From assembly GCA_959596505.1 (NCBI GenBank), contig CAUFWM010000007.1, positions 1 through 47,987 of the forward strand: a stretch of 47,987 nucleotides of DNA, given 5' to 3'. Shown here one piece after another: positions 24,701-32,454 of this stretch. The notes under the pieces are model-generated. The model did not search any database. It was not told the DNA's origin and was given only the letters and a program-made list of their open reading frames with translations. The position numbers and the translations under genes were made by a program. Positions within the stretch are counted from its first letter, which is position 1; each line of letters starts with the position of its first letter. The stretch comes from an uncultured Collinsella sp. Lineage in GTDB: Bacteria; Actinomycetota; Coriobacteriia; Coriobacteriales; Coriobacteriaceae.

Positions 24701-26495
24701 CGTCGTCGACCAGTGGATGTACCACAGCCGCCTGTATGCCGTCGCCCGTTTTGTGACGATGCGCAACGACCTGGATCTGATCCAGCTCAATTCCTTCGGC
24801 TGTGGCCTGGACGCTCTGACCACCGACCAGGTGCAGGAAATCCTTGAGGCCAGCGGCAAGATCTACACCGTGCTCAAGATCGACGAGGTGTCCAACCTGG
24901 GCGCTGCGCGCATCCGCATCCGCTCGCTCATGGCGGCGCTCAAGGACCAGGAGGCCGAGCGCTTGGCCGAGGCTACGGCAGCGGGCGAGGCCTACGAGCA
25001 GGGCGACGCCGCGCCGGTGGCACCCTCCATGGATGCTCCCGCATTCGCGAGCCGCAAGTACACGTTCGAGGCGCAGCGTGAGAGCGCCTCGACCGCATGG
25101 CCCAAGGTGCCCTTTACCGAGCAGATGCGCGAGGAGGGTTACACCATCCTGTGCCCGCAGATGGCGCCGATCCACTTTGACCTGGTCAAAGAGGTGTTCC
25201 GCGGTGCCGGCTACAACCTGGAGCTGCTGCCCTCGACTGACCACGATGCCGTCGAGGCCGGTCTGCGCTATGTGAACAACGACATCTGCTATCCGTCGAT
25301 CCTGGTGACGGGTCAGATCATGGAGGCCATCGAGAGCGGTCGGTACGACCTGTCCAAGACAGCCGTGGTCATCAGCCAGACCGGCGGTGGCTGCCGTGCC
25401 ACCAACTACATCGCGCTTATCCGCAAGGCCCTGCGCGAGAGCGGCCACCCCGAGATTCCGGTGATCTCGCTTTCGGCCGTGGCGCTGGGCGAGGACAACC
25501 CCGGCTTTAAGATTACGCCGGCGCTGCTTAAGCAGGCAGTCTACGCGGTGCTCTTTGGCGACGTGATGATGCAGATGCTCTATCGTTGCCGCCCGTACGA
25601 GGCAACGCCCGGTGCGGCGAACGCACTCTACGAGGAGTACATGGCGCGCGCCCGCAAGCTGGCGCCCAAGTTAAACAGGCATAACTACACCAAGCTGTGC
25701 CGCGAGGCCATCCGCGCGTTCGACTCCATGCCGCTCGTGGGCGAGGGCACCAAGCCGCGCGTGGGCGTGGTCGGCGAGATCTTGGTCAAGTTCCATCCCA
25801 CGGCCAACAACCACGTGGTCGACGTTATCGAGCGCGAGGGCTGCGAGGCCGTGGTGCCGGGCCTGCTCGACTTCTTCCTGTACTCCATGAGCAACGCCGA
25901 GCTGCAGAAGGACGAGCTGGGAAGCTCTCCCACTACGCGCGCGGGCATGCAGGCGCTCATCAAGCTGGTGGACTGGATGCGCACGCCGGTGGAGGAGATG
26001 CTCGAGAAGTCCCGCCGCTTTGAGGCGCCCGAGCGCATCGGCACCATGGCCGACAAGGCCCGCACAGTGCTTTCGGTGTGCAACAACATGGGCGAGGGCT
26101 GGCTGCTCACGGCCGAGATGCTCGACCTGATCGATCACGGTGCGCCCAACATCATCTGCACGCAGCCCTTCGCGTGCCTGCCCAATCACGTGGTGGGCAA
26201 GGCCGTAATCAAGGAGCTGCGCCGCCAACATCCCGAGAGCAACATCGTCGCGGTGGACTACGACCCCGGCGCGTCCGAGGTCAACCAGCTCAACCGTATT
26301 AAGCTCATGATCAGCGTGGCCAAGGAGAACATGCGCGCCGGTAAGGGCTTTAAGCTCGAGAAGGTGGCGCCGCTCGCGATGGACGAGGTCACCGGCCAGA
26401 TGCGTGCCCATGACGGCTGCGTGAGCTGCGGACCTGCCAGCGAGGAGGCCGTGGCATCGGTCGCCAAGCGTCTGGGGCGCGGCATTAAGAAGTAA
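21714..26495 (+). CDS. large acyl-CoA dehydratase activase-related protein (two ASKHA modules plus DUF2229)
   Basis: This 1593-residue protein belongs to the family of 2-hydroxyacyl-CoA dehydratase activases fused to dehydratase-like parts. An Ala-rich, helical extension of about 80 residues comes first. The first BadF/BcrA ATPase module is at about 86-340 (LGIDVGSTTVKLAV, CAGGTGAF) and the second at about 400-650 (IGIDAGSTTMKAALV, CSSGCGSF with the Cys that in activases bridges a [4Fe-4S] cluster). A Cys cluster CGRCSNNC lies near 685, then the DUF2229 region (GIPRALNMYENYPFWHAFF, about 755) and a HgdB-like C-terminal half. These proteins are thought to use ATP to push electrons into a low-potential Fe-S partner. 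The partner is not encoded nearby. A perfect terminator follows. Confidence 0.9.
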   Translation: MSKLVEGIKDRMVAAAREAAPTVMDAAQKAATAAVEKVAEAVADAKNVAGETSVAAEPATATEPVAAAHAPEGAIFNPKNARGNLHLGIDVGSTTVKLAVLNDDNQIVYAKYQRHHTDVRACARDLFEGAATVLPTAQMTCAITGSGGLLLSQWLDLEFVQEVIASKRAVETLIPATDVAIELGGEDAKIIYFDNGIEQRMNGTCAGGTGAFIDQMATLLHTDASGLNELAANATTIYPIASRCGVFAKTDVQPLLNEGARPEDVAASIFQAVVTQTISGLACGRPIRGNVAFLGGPLQYLSELRHRFYLTLNLDEEHRIVPQNAHLFVASGAAMAHESNKLSTFPQLIEAIDALGDTQGAEVERLDPLFATDEDFAEFKTRHDQEVVPKGKLDGYTGRVFIGIDAGSTTMKAALVGEDGQLLHTWYGNNNGDILGTAKVIMADFYNHIPAGCTIGHVTTTGYGEALLIEALKADSGEIETVAHLRGAKAFLPGVEFILDIGGQDMKCLRVKDGVIEHIMLNEACSSGCGSFIESFAVSMNMDVRAFADAAIHAKAPVDLGSRCTVFMNSRVKQAQKEGATVGDIAAGLSYSVIKNALFKVIKLRDPKEIGSQVIVQGGTFMSDATLRAFEQLTGVHAVRPDIAGCMGAYGAALLARDRAGADGTSTILSAGDIAHLTVTQKHVRCGRCSNNCQLTVNDFGGGRRFITGNRCEKGAGHKKQKTEAPNLFKKKNELLFNREVLSPDEAPRGTVGIPRALNMYENYPFWHAFFTRLGFSVQLSDQSSKKTYQAGIESMPSESVCYPAKMSHGHVMNLIDRDVDFIWMPCVRWERKEDPTAGNCYNCPIVMSYPTALALNIDEIREQNIEFLYPFVPYHDKTELKHRLYQVLAVDRVADAEAGRGRVRGPKITRSEVDAAVNAAFEADARFHEDIQTMGEEALKWVEDHGGHGIVLAGRPYHNDPEINHALPELISSFGFAVFTEDSLAHLVKPERPIRVVDQWMYHSRLYAVARFVTMRNDLDLIQLNSFGCGLDALTTDQVQEILEASGKIYTVLKIDEVSNLGAARIRIRSLMAALKDQEAERLAEATAAGEAYEQGDAAPVAPSMDAPAFASRKYTFEAQRESASTAWPKVPFTEQMREEGYTILCPQMAPIHFDLVKEVFRGAGYNLELLPSTDHDAVEAGLRYVNNDICYPSILVTGQIMEAIESGRYDLSKTAVVISQTGGGCRATNYIALIRKALRESGHPEIPVISLSAVALGEDNPGFKITPALLKQAVYAVLFGDVMMQMLYRCRPYEATPGAANALYEEYMARARKLAPKLNRHNYTKLCREAIRAFDSMPLVGEGTKPRVGVVGEILVKFHPTANNHVVDVIEREGCEAVVPGLLDFFLYSMSNAELQKDELGSSPTTRAGMQALIKLVDWMRTPVEEMLEKSRRFEAPERIGTMADKARTVLSVCNNMGEGWLLTAEMLDLIDHGAPNIICTQPFACLPNHVVGKAVIKELRRQHPESNIVAVDYDPGASEVNQLNRIKLMISVAKENMRAGKGFKLEKVAPLAMDEVTGQMRAHDGCVSCGPASEEAVASVAKRLGRGIKK

Positions 26496-26523
26496 CTGGC
26501 CTGCTATGGGCTAGATGTGAGAC

Positions 26524-26560
26524 AAACGGGTGGTAGCCGTACCGGCTACCACCCGTTTTT
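26524..26560 (+). terminator. Rho-independent terminator of the activase operon
   Basis: AAACGGGTGGTAGCCG (26524-26539) and CGGCTACCACCCGTTT (26543-26558) pair perfectly over 16 bp with a 3-base loop and a TTTTT tail. Confidence 0.95.
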
Positions 26561-26612
26561 ACTGGACATATGTGGTGTAAATTGCCTCGCTTTCCCCTCC
26601 TGCGAGCTTGGA

Positions 26613-26742
26613 TTTCGGAAGTGCGGGGAAAAACTCGGAACCTCCGAGCACACCGCCCTTTTCGACTCTTGTGACCTGCGGTTTTGTTGCCTAAAAAGCC
26701 GGTCTGGTCGGCGGTATTCGATTTTTCCCCGCACTTCCGAAA
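26613..26742. repeat. MITE-like element with perfect 21-bp inverted ends
   Basis: The 21 bases at 26613-26633 are the exact complement of 26722-26742 (core GGAAGTGCGGGG). The 88-base interior contains small hairpins (CTCGGA with TCCGAG; GCCGGTCTGGTCGGC) and no reading frame. It lies between the activase terminator and the promoter region of the dehydrogenase gene. No flanking target duplication was obvious. Confidence 0.8.
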
Positions 26743-26910
26743 ACGGTTGCCCGGTGGCACCAATAACGGGCTACAGAAAGCTAAGATAATGAACAACTGT
26801 AGCCGTTCGCCGCAAAAAACCATCCGTTTATAGAACCCACCCCCAGCGCGCGTCATCCTTACGGTTGAATAAATACACATCTATGGAATTACGTAAGAGA
26901 GGACCGTTCC

Positions 26911-27870
26911 ATGAGCTACAAGACCGTTTGTGTTGCCGGCGGCGGCGTGTTGGGAAGCCAGATTGCCTTTCAGGCTGCCTACTGCGGCTTTGATGTAACG
27001 ATTTGGCTGCGCAGTGAGGGCAGCATCGGCCGCACCCAGCCCAAGATCGATCATGTGCGCGAGGAGTACATCGCGGCAATCGAGGGTATGGCGGATGGTA
27101 CGGGCGAGTGGTGTGCCGGCATCGCCGATAGCGACCAGACCTTCGACAGGGAGGCGGCGCTCGCCGCCGTTGAGCGTGCCTACTCCACACTCAAGCTGGA
27201 GCTCGACCTCGCCAAGGCCGTTGCCGACGCCGACTTGGTCATCGAGTCCATGGCCGAGGACACACAGGCAAAGATCGACTTCTACAAGAAGCTCGCTCCG
27301 GTCCTGCCGCAAAAGACCGTCATCGTGACCAACTCCTCCACGCTGCTGCCGAGCACCTTTGCCAAATACACCGGCCGCCCCGAGAAGTACCTGTCGCTGC
27401 ACTTTGCCAACTCCATCTGGAAGAACAACATGACCGAGGTCATGGCACAGGATCAAACCGACAAGCGCTACTTCGACGAGCTCGTCGACTTTGCCAACGA
27501 CATCCGCATGCTCGCCCTGCCCGTCAACAAGGAAAAGAACGGCTATCTGCTCAATTCCATGCTGGTGCCATGGCTGCTTTCGGGCCTTGACCTGTATGTC
27601 TCGGGCGTGAGTGACCCCAAGAGCATCGACCTCGCATGGACGCGCGGCACTGGCGCGCCCAAAGGTCCGTTCCGCGTGTTCGACACAGTGGGCATCCAGA
27701 CGGCCTACAACATCGTCATGCAGTATCAGAAGGTACCGGGCCTGGTGGGCCCGCTGCTCAAAAAGATGATGATGCCCTACAACTTTAAGGCTATGGCCTC
27801 CGCCCTCAAGAAAATGCTCGACGAAGGTAAGCTGGGCGAAAGCTCGGGCGAGGGCTTCTTCAAGTACTAA
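26911..27870 (+). CDS. 3-hydroxyacyl-CoA dehydrogenase
   Basis: This 319-residue NAD(H)-dependent enzyme interconverts 3-hydroxyacyl-CoA and 3-oxoacyl-CoA. The Rossmann motif is GGGVLG (G10, G12, G15) with the acidic region AVADADLVIESMAED. The catalytic His and Glu lie in LHFANSIWKNNMTEVM, and the family motif NSSTLLPS precedes it. The C-terminal domain (about 190-319) matches the 3HCDH helical domain and ends in GEGFFKY, as usual. It may act in butyrate-type or fatty-acid metabolism. No thiolase or crotonase is nearby, so its exact chain-length role is open. It has its own upstream region and a stem-loop terminator. Confidence 0.9.
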   Translation: MSYKTVCVAGGGVLGSQIAFQAAYCGFDVTIWLRSEGSIGRTQPKIDHVREEYIAAIEGMADGTGEWCAGIADSDQTFDREAALAAVERAYSTLKLELDLAKAVADADLVIESMAEDTQAKIDFYKKLAPVLPQKTVIVTNSSTLLPSTFAKYTGRPEKYLSLHFANSIWKNNMTEVMAQDQTDKRYFDELVDFANDIRMLALPVNKEKNGYLLNSMLVPWLLSGLDLYVSGVSDPKSIDLAWTRGTGAPKGPFRVFDTVGIQTAYNIVMQYQKVPGLVGPLLKKMMMPYNFKAMASALKKMLDEGKLGESSGEGFFKY

Positions 27871-27909
27871 AAATGATCCCTCGGGGACGGAGGAAAACGG
27901 ATCATTTTT
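27869..27909 (+). terminator. stem-loop after dehydrogenase gene, GGGGACGG core
   Basis: AAAAATGATCC (27869-27879) and GGATCATTTTT (27899-27909) pair perfectly over 11 bp. The loop holds CTCGGGGACGGAGG. It ends in Ts, so it can terminate in both directions. Its layout resembles the GGGAC-core palindromic repeats elsewhere in the window. Confidence 0.75.
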
Positions 27910-27956
27910 GGTCGCCAGCAGTGAGAAGATGGACCCAGAAATAGAAAGGAGTGGCA

Positions 27957-28428
27957 ATGGGCCGGCTCGGGCTTTGAGGACAAGTTACTGCAGGCCCAGG
28001 GCGATTTTTCGCTCAATGCGGGCCAGCACAGCGTGACGTATCTGCCGAGTTCTGACATGGCAACGGCCGGTTGCTACCAGGTGCTGCTGTACGACAACAA
28101 CTTTGGCGCGGCCGAAAGCTATCCCAAGTTCGACTGGGGCCAGCTGGGCGCCGCGGTGGTGACCGACTACAACAAGGGCACGCATTCGTTTGGGCGCATC
28201 TTTACAGTGGACGAGGCGGCCCGCACCTACGAGCTCGAAGACCAGATCGCGGTGCCGTTCTCGGGCTACGTCAGCAGTGCGCAGCGCGTCGGCGATTCAA
28301 ATAGCATGCTCGTGGCATCGGGCCAGGCCAAGACCTTTATCGAGTACGACCGCTACGGACTGCCCATCGCCACCTGCGAGATGGAAGCCGAAAAGTACAT
28401 CTACCGCGTGTACAAGTACGAGCTGTAG
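27957..28428 (+). pseudogene. arylsulfotransferase (ASST) remnant, internal deletion
   Basis: A good ribosome-binding site (AAAGGAG) and ATG at 27957 lead into only six codons before TGA. In the next frame, open from 27925, about 155 codons read like the C-terminal part of bacterial aryl-sulfate sulfotransferases: NAGQHSVTYLPSSD, VLLYDNNFG, TYELEDQIAVPFSGYVSSAQ, then SMLVASGQAK and the end YIYRVYKYEL. The simplest reading is a deletion that fused the start region to the tail out of frame, removing more than two thirds of the gene. A separate start at GTG 28033 could yield 131 residues, but no catalytic region remains. Family assignment rests on motif recall, so the product name is less sure than the truncation. 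Confidence 0.65.
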
Positions 28429-28619
28429 GGCTGTGCTTAGGTTTGACCAATGGAGTATGAAAACACGCCGTTCGCCGATGCCCCCTCCGCGAGTGGCGGC
28501 CATATGGTTTGATGTTAGAAACATATAGTTGTCGCCAGCCTGCTGGCGACGTCCTCCCTGATATCGGAGGTTCCGGGTATGTTTCGCGCTCCGTTAAACA
28601 ACTATCGGTTGGACTAACT

Positions 28620-29069
28620 ATGGGTCGCAGTGCTATTTCGATAACCCTTGCAGTGGTCTGTCTGGCTGTGCTCCTGGGTGCTACAGGGCTGTTTGCTATG
28701 AGCCGAGAAACGTCCTATATGCAGGAATGCGCTTCCGAAGGGTTTGCCATTGATGGTTACTATCGGGATGACAAAACGAGTCGGGAAACCCTGGCTTTTC
28801 TTGAGGAGGACAACTGTCGATGGCAGCTGGTCGACCAAGACGGAATCTGCGCAGACGGGCAGTTTAAGCGTATGGACGACCCCAATATCCTGGTGTTAAA
28901 GAGGGAAAACGGCGAAGAATTCGGTACGGTCCACGTGGCGTATATGTCGCGCCGACGCGAGCGGGGCCAGCTCTATCTATTTAGAAATAGCAAAGTGACC
29001 CGATTTTATCTGGTGAGCACCAAACCTGCGTTTACGGTGGAGTCGGGCGATGTCGATCCGGCCAGTTGA
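28620..29069 (+). CDS. membrane-anchored protein of unknown function
   Basis: This 149-residue protein has one hydrophobic N-terminal segment (residues about 5-26, ISITLAVVCLAVLLGATGLFAM) that could be a membrane anchor or an uncleaved signal. A polar domain of about 120 residues outside the membrane follows (ending FYLVSTKPAFTVESGDVDPAS). The part TSRETLAFLEEDNCRWQLVD, then DPNILVLKRENGEEFGTV, looks like a small beta-rich fold. I do not recognise the family. The ATG at 28620 is chosen because the anchor follows directly. The ribosome-binding site is poor, and an upstream in-frame start (28509) cannot be excluded. A 9-bp hairpin (GTCGCCAGC with GCTGGCGAC, 28530-28549) lies upstream. Confidence 0.55.
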   Translation: MGRSAISITLAVVCLAVLLGATGLFAMSRETSYMQECASEGFAIDGYYRDDKTSRETLAFLEEDNCRWQLVDQDGICADGQFKRMDDPNILVLKRENGEEFGTVHVAYMSRRRERGQLYLFRNSKVTRFYLVSTKPAFTVESGDVDPAS

Positions 29070-29089
29070 TTCACGGCAATAAAACGGCG

Positions 29090-29120
29090 AGCGGGGCGCG
29101 GGTGTGAACTGAACCCCGCT
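29090..29120 (+). terminator. possible weak terminator
   Basis: AGCGGGG (29090-29096) pairs with CCCCGCT (29114-29120), followed by ATTTG. The long loop and short U-run make it weak. Confidence 0.3.
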
Positions 29121-29194
29121 ATTTGCTCGTGTCCGTATCGCGTCTGCGCCTCGTCATAACTTGCGTCCGTGCGAGCGCTTATCCCGCGCCGGCA

Positions 29195-30340
29195 TTACTT
29201 CACGTCAAACTCCACGCGATCGAGCTCGGGCACGTTGAGGTCGATGAGCTTGCGAGCGACGTGGCGGTCGTGTGCCCCGAGCGCCTCGCTTGTCGTCACA
29301 TGGGCGACAATCTCGCGCTCGACGATGCCCTCCTCCTCGCCTTCGGTAGCCGAGGTCTCGACGGCGACGGTGTAGTCCTTAAAGCCTGGCAGCACCGCCG
29401 CAAGCTCGCGCGTGGTCTCGGTGACGCCGTAGCCGTCCTGCACGCCGGCCTGCGCCGAGCCAATGGAACCCGCGGTCATAACGATGCAGGGGATGGCAAA
29501 GATCACCGTGCCCACGATGATGCGGCGGCGCACCTTGCGCGATAGCTCGTCGACCTCGGCATTTTCCTCAGCAGTTACAATGCCGTCGCCGTTCAGGTCG
29601 CGCTTGAGCGGCACGCGCAAAAGAAGCAGCACGGCCTCGGCGGCCAGTGCGATAAAGACCACGTTGATGCCAAACTCGTAAAGCGCCGAGAGAAACAGCG
29701 ACCCGCTTGCGATGGCGATGCCATAGCCGGCCGCGCACAGGGGCGGCATGAGCGCGGTCGCCACAGCCACGCCGGCGATGAGCGTGGCGGGTTCCTGGTC
29801 GCGCGAGTTGCCCAGGCCACCCGCAAAGCCGCCTGCGAGTGCGACGGCAAGGTCCCACACAGTCGGTGTCGAATTGTCGATGATGGCGGCCGTGGTGGTG
29901 CCAAGGGGCGAGAGCTTAAAATACAACGTGGACGTGACCAGGCAAAAGGCCATCTGTAGAGCCAAGCTCGCGATGGCCTCGACGGTAATCTCGCGGTCGA
30001 GCGTGGCGATGCCGTATGCCATGGCAAGGACCGAGCCCATGAGCGGGCAGATGAGCATGGCGCCTACAATGGCGATATCCGAGTCGATATCGAGGCCGAT
30101 GCTCGCAATCAACATGGCAATGATCAGGATGCACAGGTGAGAGCCAGTCAGGCGCGCCCCGTTTACAAAGCGCTTGCGAATCACGTGATAGGGCGCGCGT
30201 CCCTCGCGAATGTTGAATGCCTGCTTTAGAAAGCGGCTTGCGTTCTCCATGGCCTCGCTGTGGGCGGGGCGGATGCCATGGCGCCGATGATGGCGTTCGC
30301 GCAGTCGCTTGATCTGTTGTTTATCGAGTTCCATGTCCAC
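29195..30340 (-). CDS. DUF389 family membrane protein with EF-hand-like loop
   Basis: This 381-residue protein has the DUF389 (TIGR00341-like) core: SHLCILIIAMLIASIGLDIDS, IVGAMLICPLMGSVLAMAYG, GGLGNSR and IAGVAVATALMPPLCAAGYG, with about six to seven spans. The family's function is not known. After the fifth span a loop reads DLNGDGIVTAEE (about residues 247-258), a canonical 12-residue EF-hand calcium loop (D1, N3, D5, G6, T9, E12). Then come a basic segment, one more span and an acidic C-terminal domain of about 90 residues. The N-terminus is rich in Arg and His. It is a single-gene unit on the minus strand. The second Met (MELDK) is an equally good start. Confidence 0.82.
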   Translation of the reverse strand: MDMELDKQQIKRLRERHHRRHGIRPAHSEAMENASRFLKQAFNIREGRAPYHVIRKRFVNGARLTGSHLCILIIAMLIASIGLDIDSDIAIVGAMLICPLMGSVLAMAYGIATLDREITVEAIASLALQMAFCLVTSTLYFKLSPLGTTTAAIIDNSTPTVWDLAVALAGGFAGGLGNSRDQEPATLIAGVAVATALMPPLCAAGYGIAIASGSLFLSALYEFGINVVFIALAAEAVLLLLRVPLKRDLNGDGIVTAEENAEVDELSRKVRRRIIVGTVIFAIPCIVMTAGSIGSAQAGVQDGYGVTETTRELAAVLPGFKDYTVAVETSATEGEEEGIVEREIVAHVTTSEALGAHDRHVARKLIDLNVPELDRVEFDVK

Positions 30341-30485
30341 CTCGTTCTGGCACGTGCCGCGTATCCCGCCCGTCGTCTTTACTCTACACCGCGTTGAGCG
30401 AGGTGTCAGACAGGGTTTGTTGACCTGGAAGTCAGGCCAATCGGCATGACTAAAAACGCCGTGAGGATCATAAGAGTCAAATAGA

Positions 30486-30520
30486 CAAAAAGTGCGGGGC
30501 CGGATGGTCTCCGACCCCGC
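30486..30520 (-). terminator. Rho-independent terminator of the OPT gene
   Basis: GCGGGGCCGGA (30494-30504) and TCCGACCCCGC (30510-30520) pair over 11 bp with one G-U pair. Minus-strand RNA continues into ACUUUUUGUC. Confidence 0.88.
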
Positions 30521-30548
30521 GCTCTGTACGGGTACGTTGTTGTTGGGT

Positions 30549-32252
30549 TTATCCCAGCAGGCTCAGACCGACGGAGACAAACGCCAGGATAACGCCGACG
30601 ATGGACTCGCCGCCCAGCAGGCCGCTGGCAACAACCAGGCCCTGCTCCTGGAAGGCGGCGTCCTTGGCGGCCTTCTCCTCGTCCGAAAGACCGGCGGCGG
30701 CGTCGCGGTGAGCGGCCCACTTGTCGTAGGCGAGTTTAACGCAGGAGCCCAGGAAGGCCGTAAGCGACATGTAGAACGGCAGGTACACGCCTAGACCGAT
30801 CATCATGGCCGGAATGCCGAACCAGTACATGACGATGCCGGCGATAAAGCCGCCTGCGAACCACGGTACGCTCGGGATGCCCGAGACCATGGTGGCGACC
30901 ACGCTTGCCTGTGCGGCCACAAAGCTCTTGTCGGGGCCAAAGGCGTCCGGACCATAGGCGGTGACGAGCGCGACCATGACAGCGGCGGCGACCAGGGCGC
31001 CCACGATGCCGCCGATGGCCTGGCCGACCCACTGTGCGCGCGGGTTGGTGCCCAGCACGGCGCCGGCCTTAAAGTCGTTCATGACGTCGCCCGCAAGGCC
31101 GCACGCCACAGCCACGATGCCGGCGATAAAGAACAGCTTGACCTGAGCGAGCTGCGCGAAGGCTGCCACGATGAGCATGACGATGAGGCCGAAGATCTCC
31201 ATGGGGTCGATACCCGTCTGCCCGCAGCTCTGCGCACTCATGATGGTGGTGACAAAGGTGAACAGCGTGACGATGACGGCTGGAACGGGACCAAGGTCGA
31301 GCGCGATGGCGACGATCACGGCGATGGCGGCGGCGCCCAGGCCGATGATACCGGCGTCGAGTTTAAGGGAGCCCGAGATGAGCGACTGCTCATCGGTGTC
31401 GGTGGAGCTGTCGGCGGCGAGGCCGCGGACGATACCGGCGACCTGCGGCAGGATGTCCTTGAGGACGACGGCGACGCCAAAGCCCATCATGAGGCCCATA
31501 CCCAGGGACTTAACAATGCCCTGTGCGGTCATAACGTCAAACAGACCGGCAGCGGTGCCGCCGACAATGATGCCAAAGTTGCCCAGCAGCGCGCCGGCAA
31601 ACCAGAAGGCGACCGGGGCGAAGCCCACCAAAAAGCCGATGGACAGCAACATGGGCGAGTTGTAGATGGCAAAGGTCACGCCGGGGATGTTGAGCGTACA
31701 CAGCATGCTGGGCACCACGCCCAGGGCGTCGCGCAGCACGCTGTAGATGCCTGCGATGGCCATGGAGCCAAAGAGCTGCTTGCCGGTCTTGCCGCCGGCC
31801 TCGGTAGCGCGTAGGGTCTGAGCTGCGGCGTTGCCGGTGGGGAACTCCAGCGCGGCGTCCACGATAAAGTGACGGTGGATGAGTGCCGTGGCCAGTAGGC
31901 CCAGGATAGTGCCGGCGAGTGCCACGATAAACATGTCGAGCCAACTGATCTGGTCGGCATAGCCCAGCATCCAGGCGCCCGGGATGGTAAACGCCAGACC
32001 GCCGGCGACCATGGCGCCTGCGGACATGATGGTGTGGGTGACGTTGGCCTCGTTGAGGCTGGCGTTGCCCATGAGCTTCAGGAAGAACAGCGAAATGACG
32101 GCAGCGAAAATGATCGGCCAGGGGAGGGCGCCCATCTTGAGGGCAGTATAGGCCGAGCTTGCCGTGATGATCACGCAGCCAAGGACGCCGATGACGACGC
32201 CGCGCAGCGTGAGTTGCCCGCGCATCGAAGCGCGGTTCGAGGGATTGCTCAT
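30549..32252 (-). CDS. OPT family oligopeptide transporter
   Basis: This 567-residue multi-span membrane protein (about 14 hydrophobic segments) is of the oligopeptide transporter superfamily. Family features are the first span GVVIGVLGCVIITASSAYTA with KMGALPWPIIFAAV, then NEANVTHTIMSAGAMVAGG (the NxxxT motif common to bacterial OPTs), and later SQSCGQTGIDPMEIFGL. Bacterial members import small peptides or metal chelates with protons. The length is slightly below the usual 600-650. It is alone on its transcript with a strong terminator. The upstream region contains a GC-rich inverted repeat (CGCCG...CGGCG around 32290-32310). The substrate is unknown. Confidence 0.9.
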   Translation of the reverse strand: MSNPSNRASMRGQLTLRGVVIGVLGCVIITASSAYTALKMGALPWPIIFAAVISLFFLKLMGNASLNEANVTHTIMSAGAMVAGGLAFTIPGAWMLGYADQISWLDMFIVALAGTILGLLATALIHRHFIVDAALEFPTGNAAAQTLRATEAGGKTGKQLFGSMAIAGIYSVLRDALGVVPSMLCTLNIPGVTFAIYNSPMLLSIGFLVGFAPVAFWFAGALLGNFGIIVGGTAAGLFDVMTAQGIVKSLGMGLMMGFGVAVVLKDILPQVAGIVRGLAADSSTDTDEQSLISGSLKLDAGIIGLGAAAIAVIVAIALDLGPVPAVIVTLFTFVTTIMSAQSCGQTGIDPMEIFGLIVMLIVAAFAQLAQVKLFFIAGIVAVACGLAGDVMNDFKAGAVLGTNPRAQWVGQAIGGIVGALVAAAVMVALVTAYGPDAFGPDKSFVAAQASVVATMVSGIPSVPWFAGGFIAGIVMYWFGIPAMMIGLGVYLPFYMSLTAFLGSCVKLAYDKWAAHRDAAAGLSDEEKAAKDAAFQEQGLVVASGLLGGESIVGVILAFVSVGLSLLG

Positions 32253-32454
32253 ATAGAACTCCTTTGCGTATATCCGCTTCCCCCGGGAGCGCCGCTACGG
32301 ATACGGCGCGGGAAGTCGGGTTACCAAGGGCCGACGCGTGAGCTCACGTACGACCGCGCATCAGTATAGCCGCAAGGTAGTCAATTTGGGATGGGGCTTT
32401 TTAGCTGGTTTGGGTAGGCGATATACTGCTGGGCAGACGAAAGGAGCGCCGACG

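Noticed and set aside
21699..25448. Long reading frames (522 and 719 codons) on the minus strand opposite the activase gene
   Set aside because: They mirror the GC-rich codon pattern of the activase gene, lack ribosome-binding sites and show no protein-like motifs, while the plus-strand frame has clear domains.
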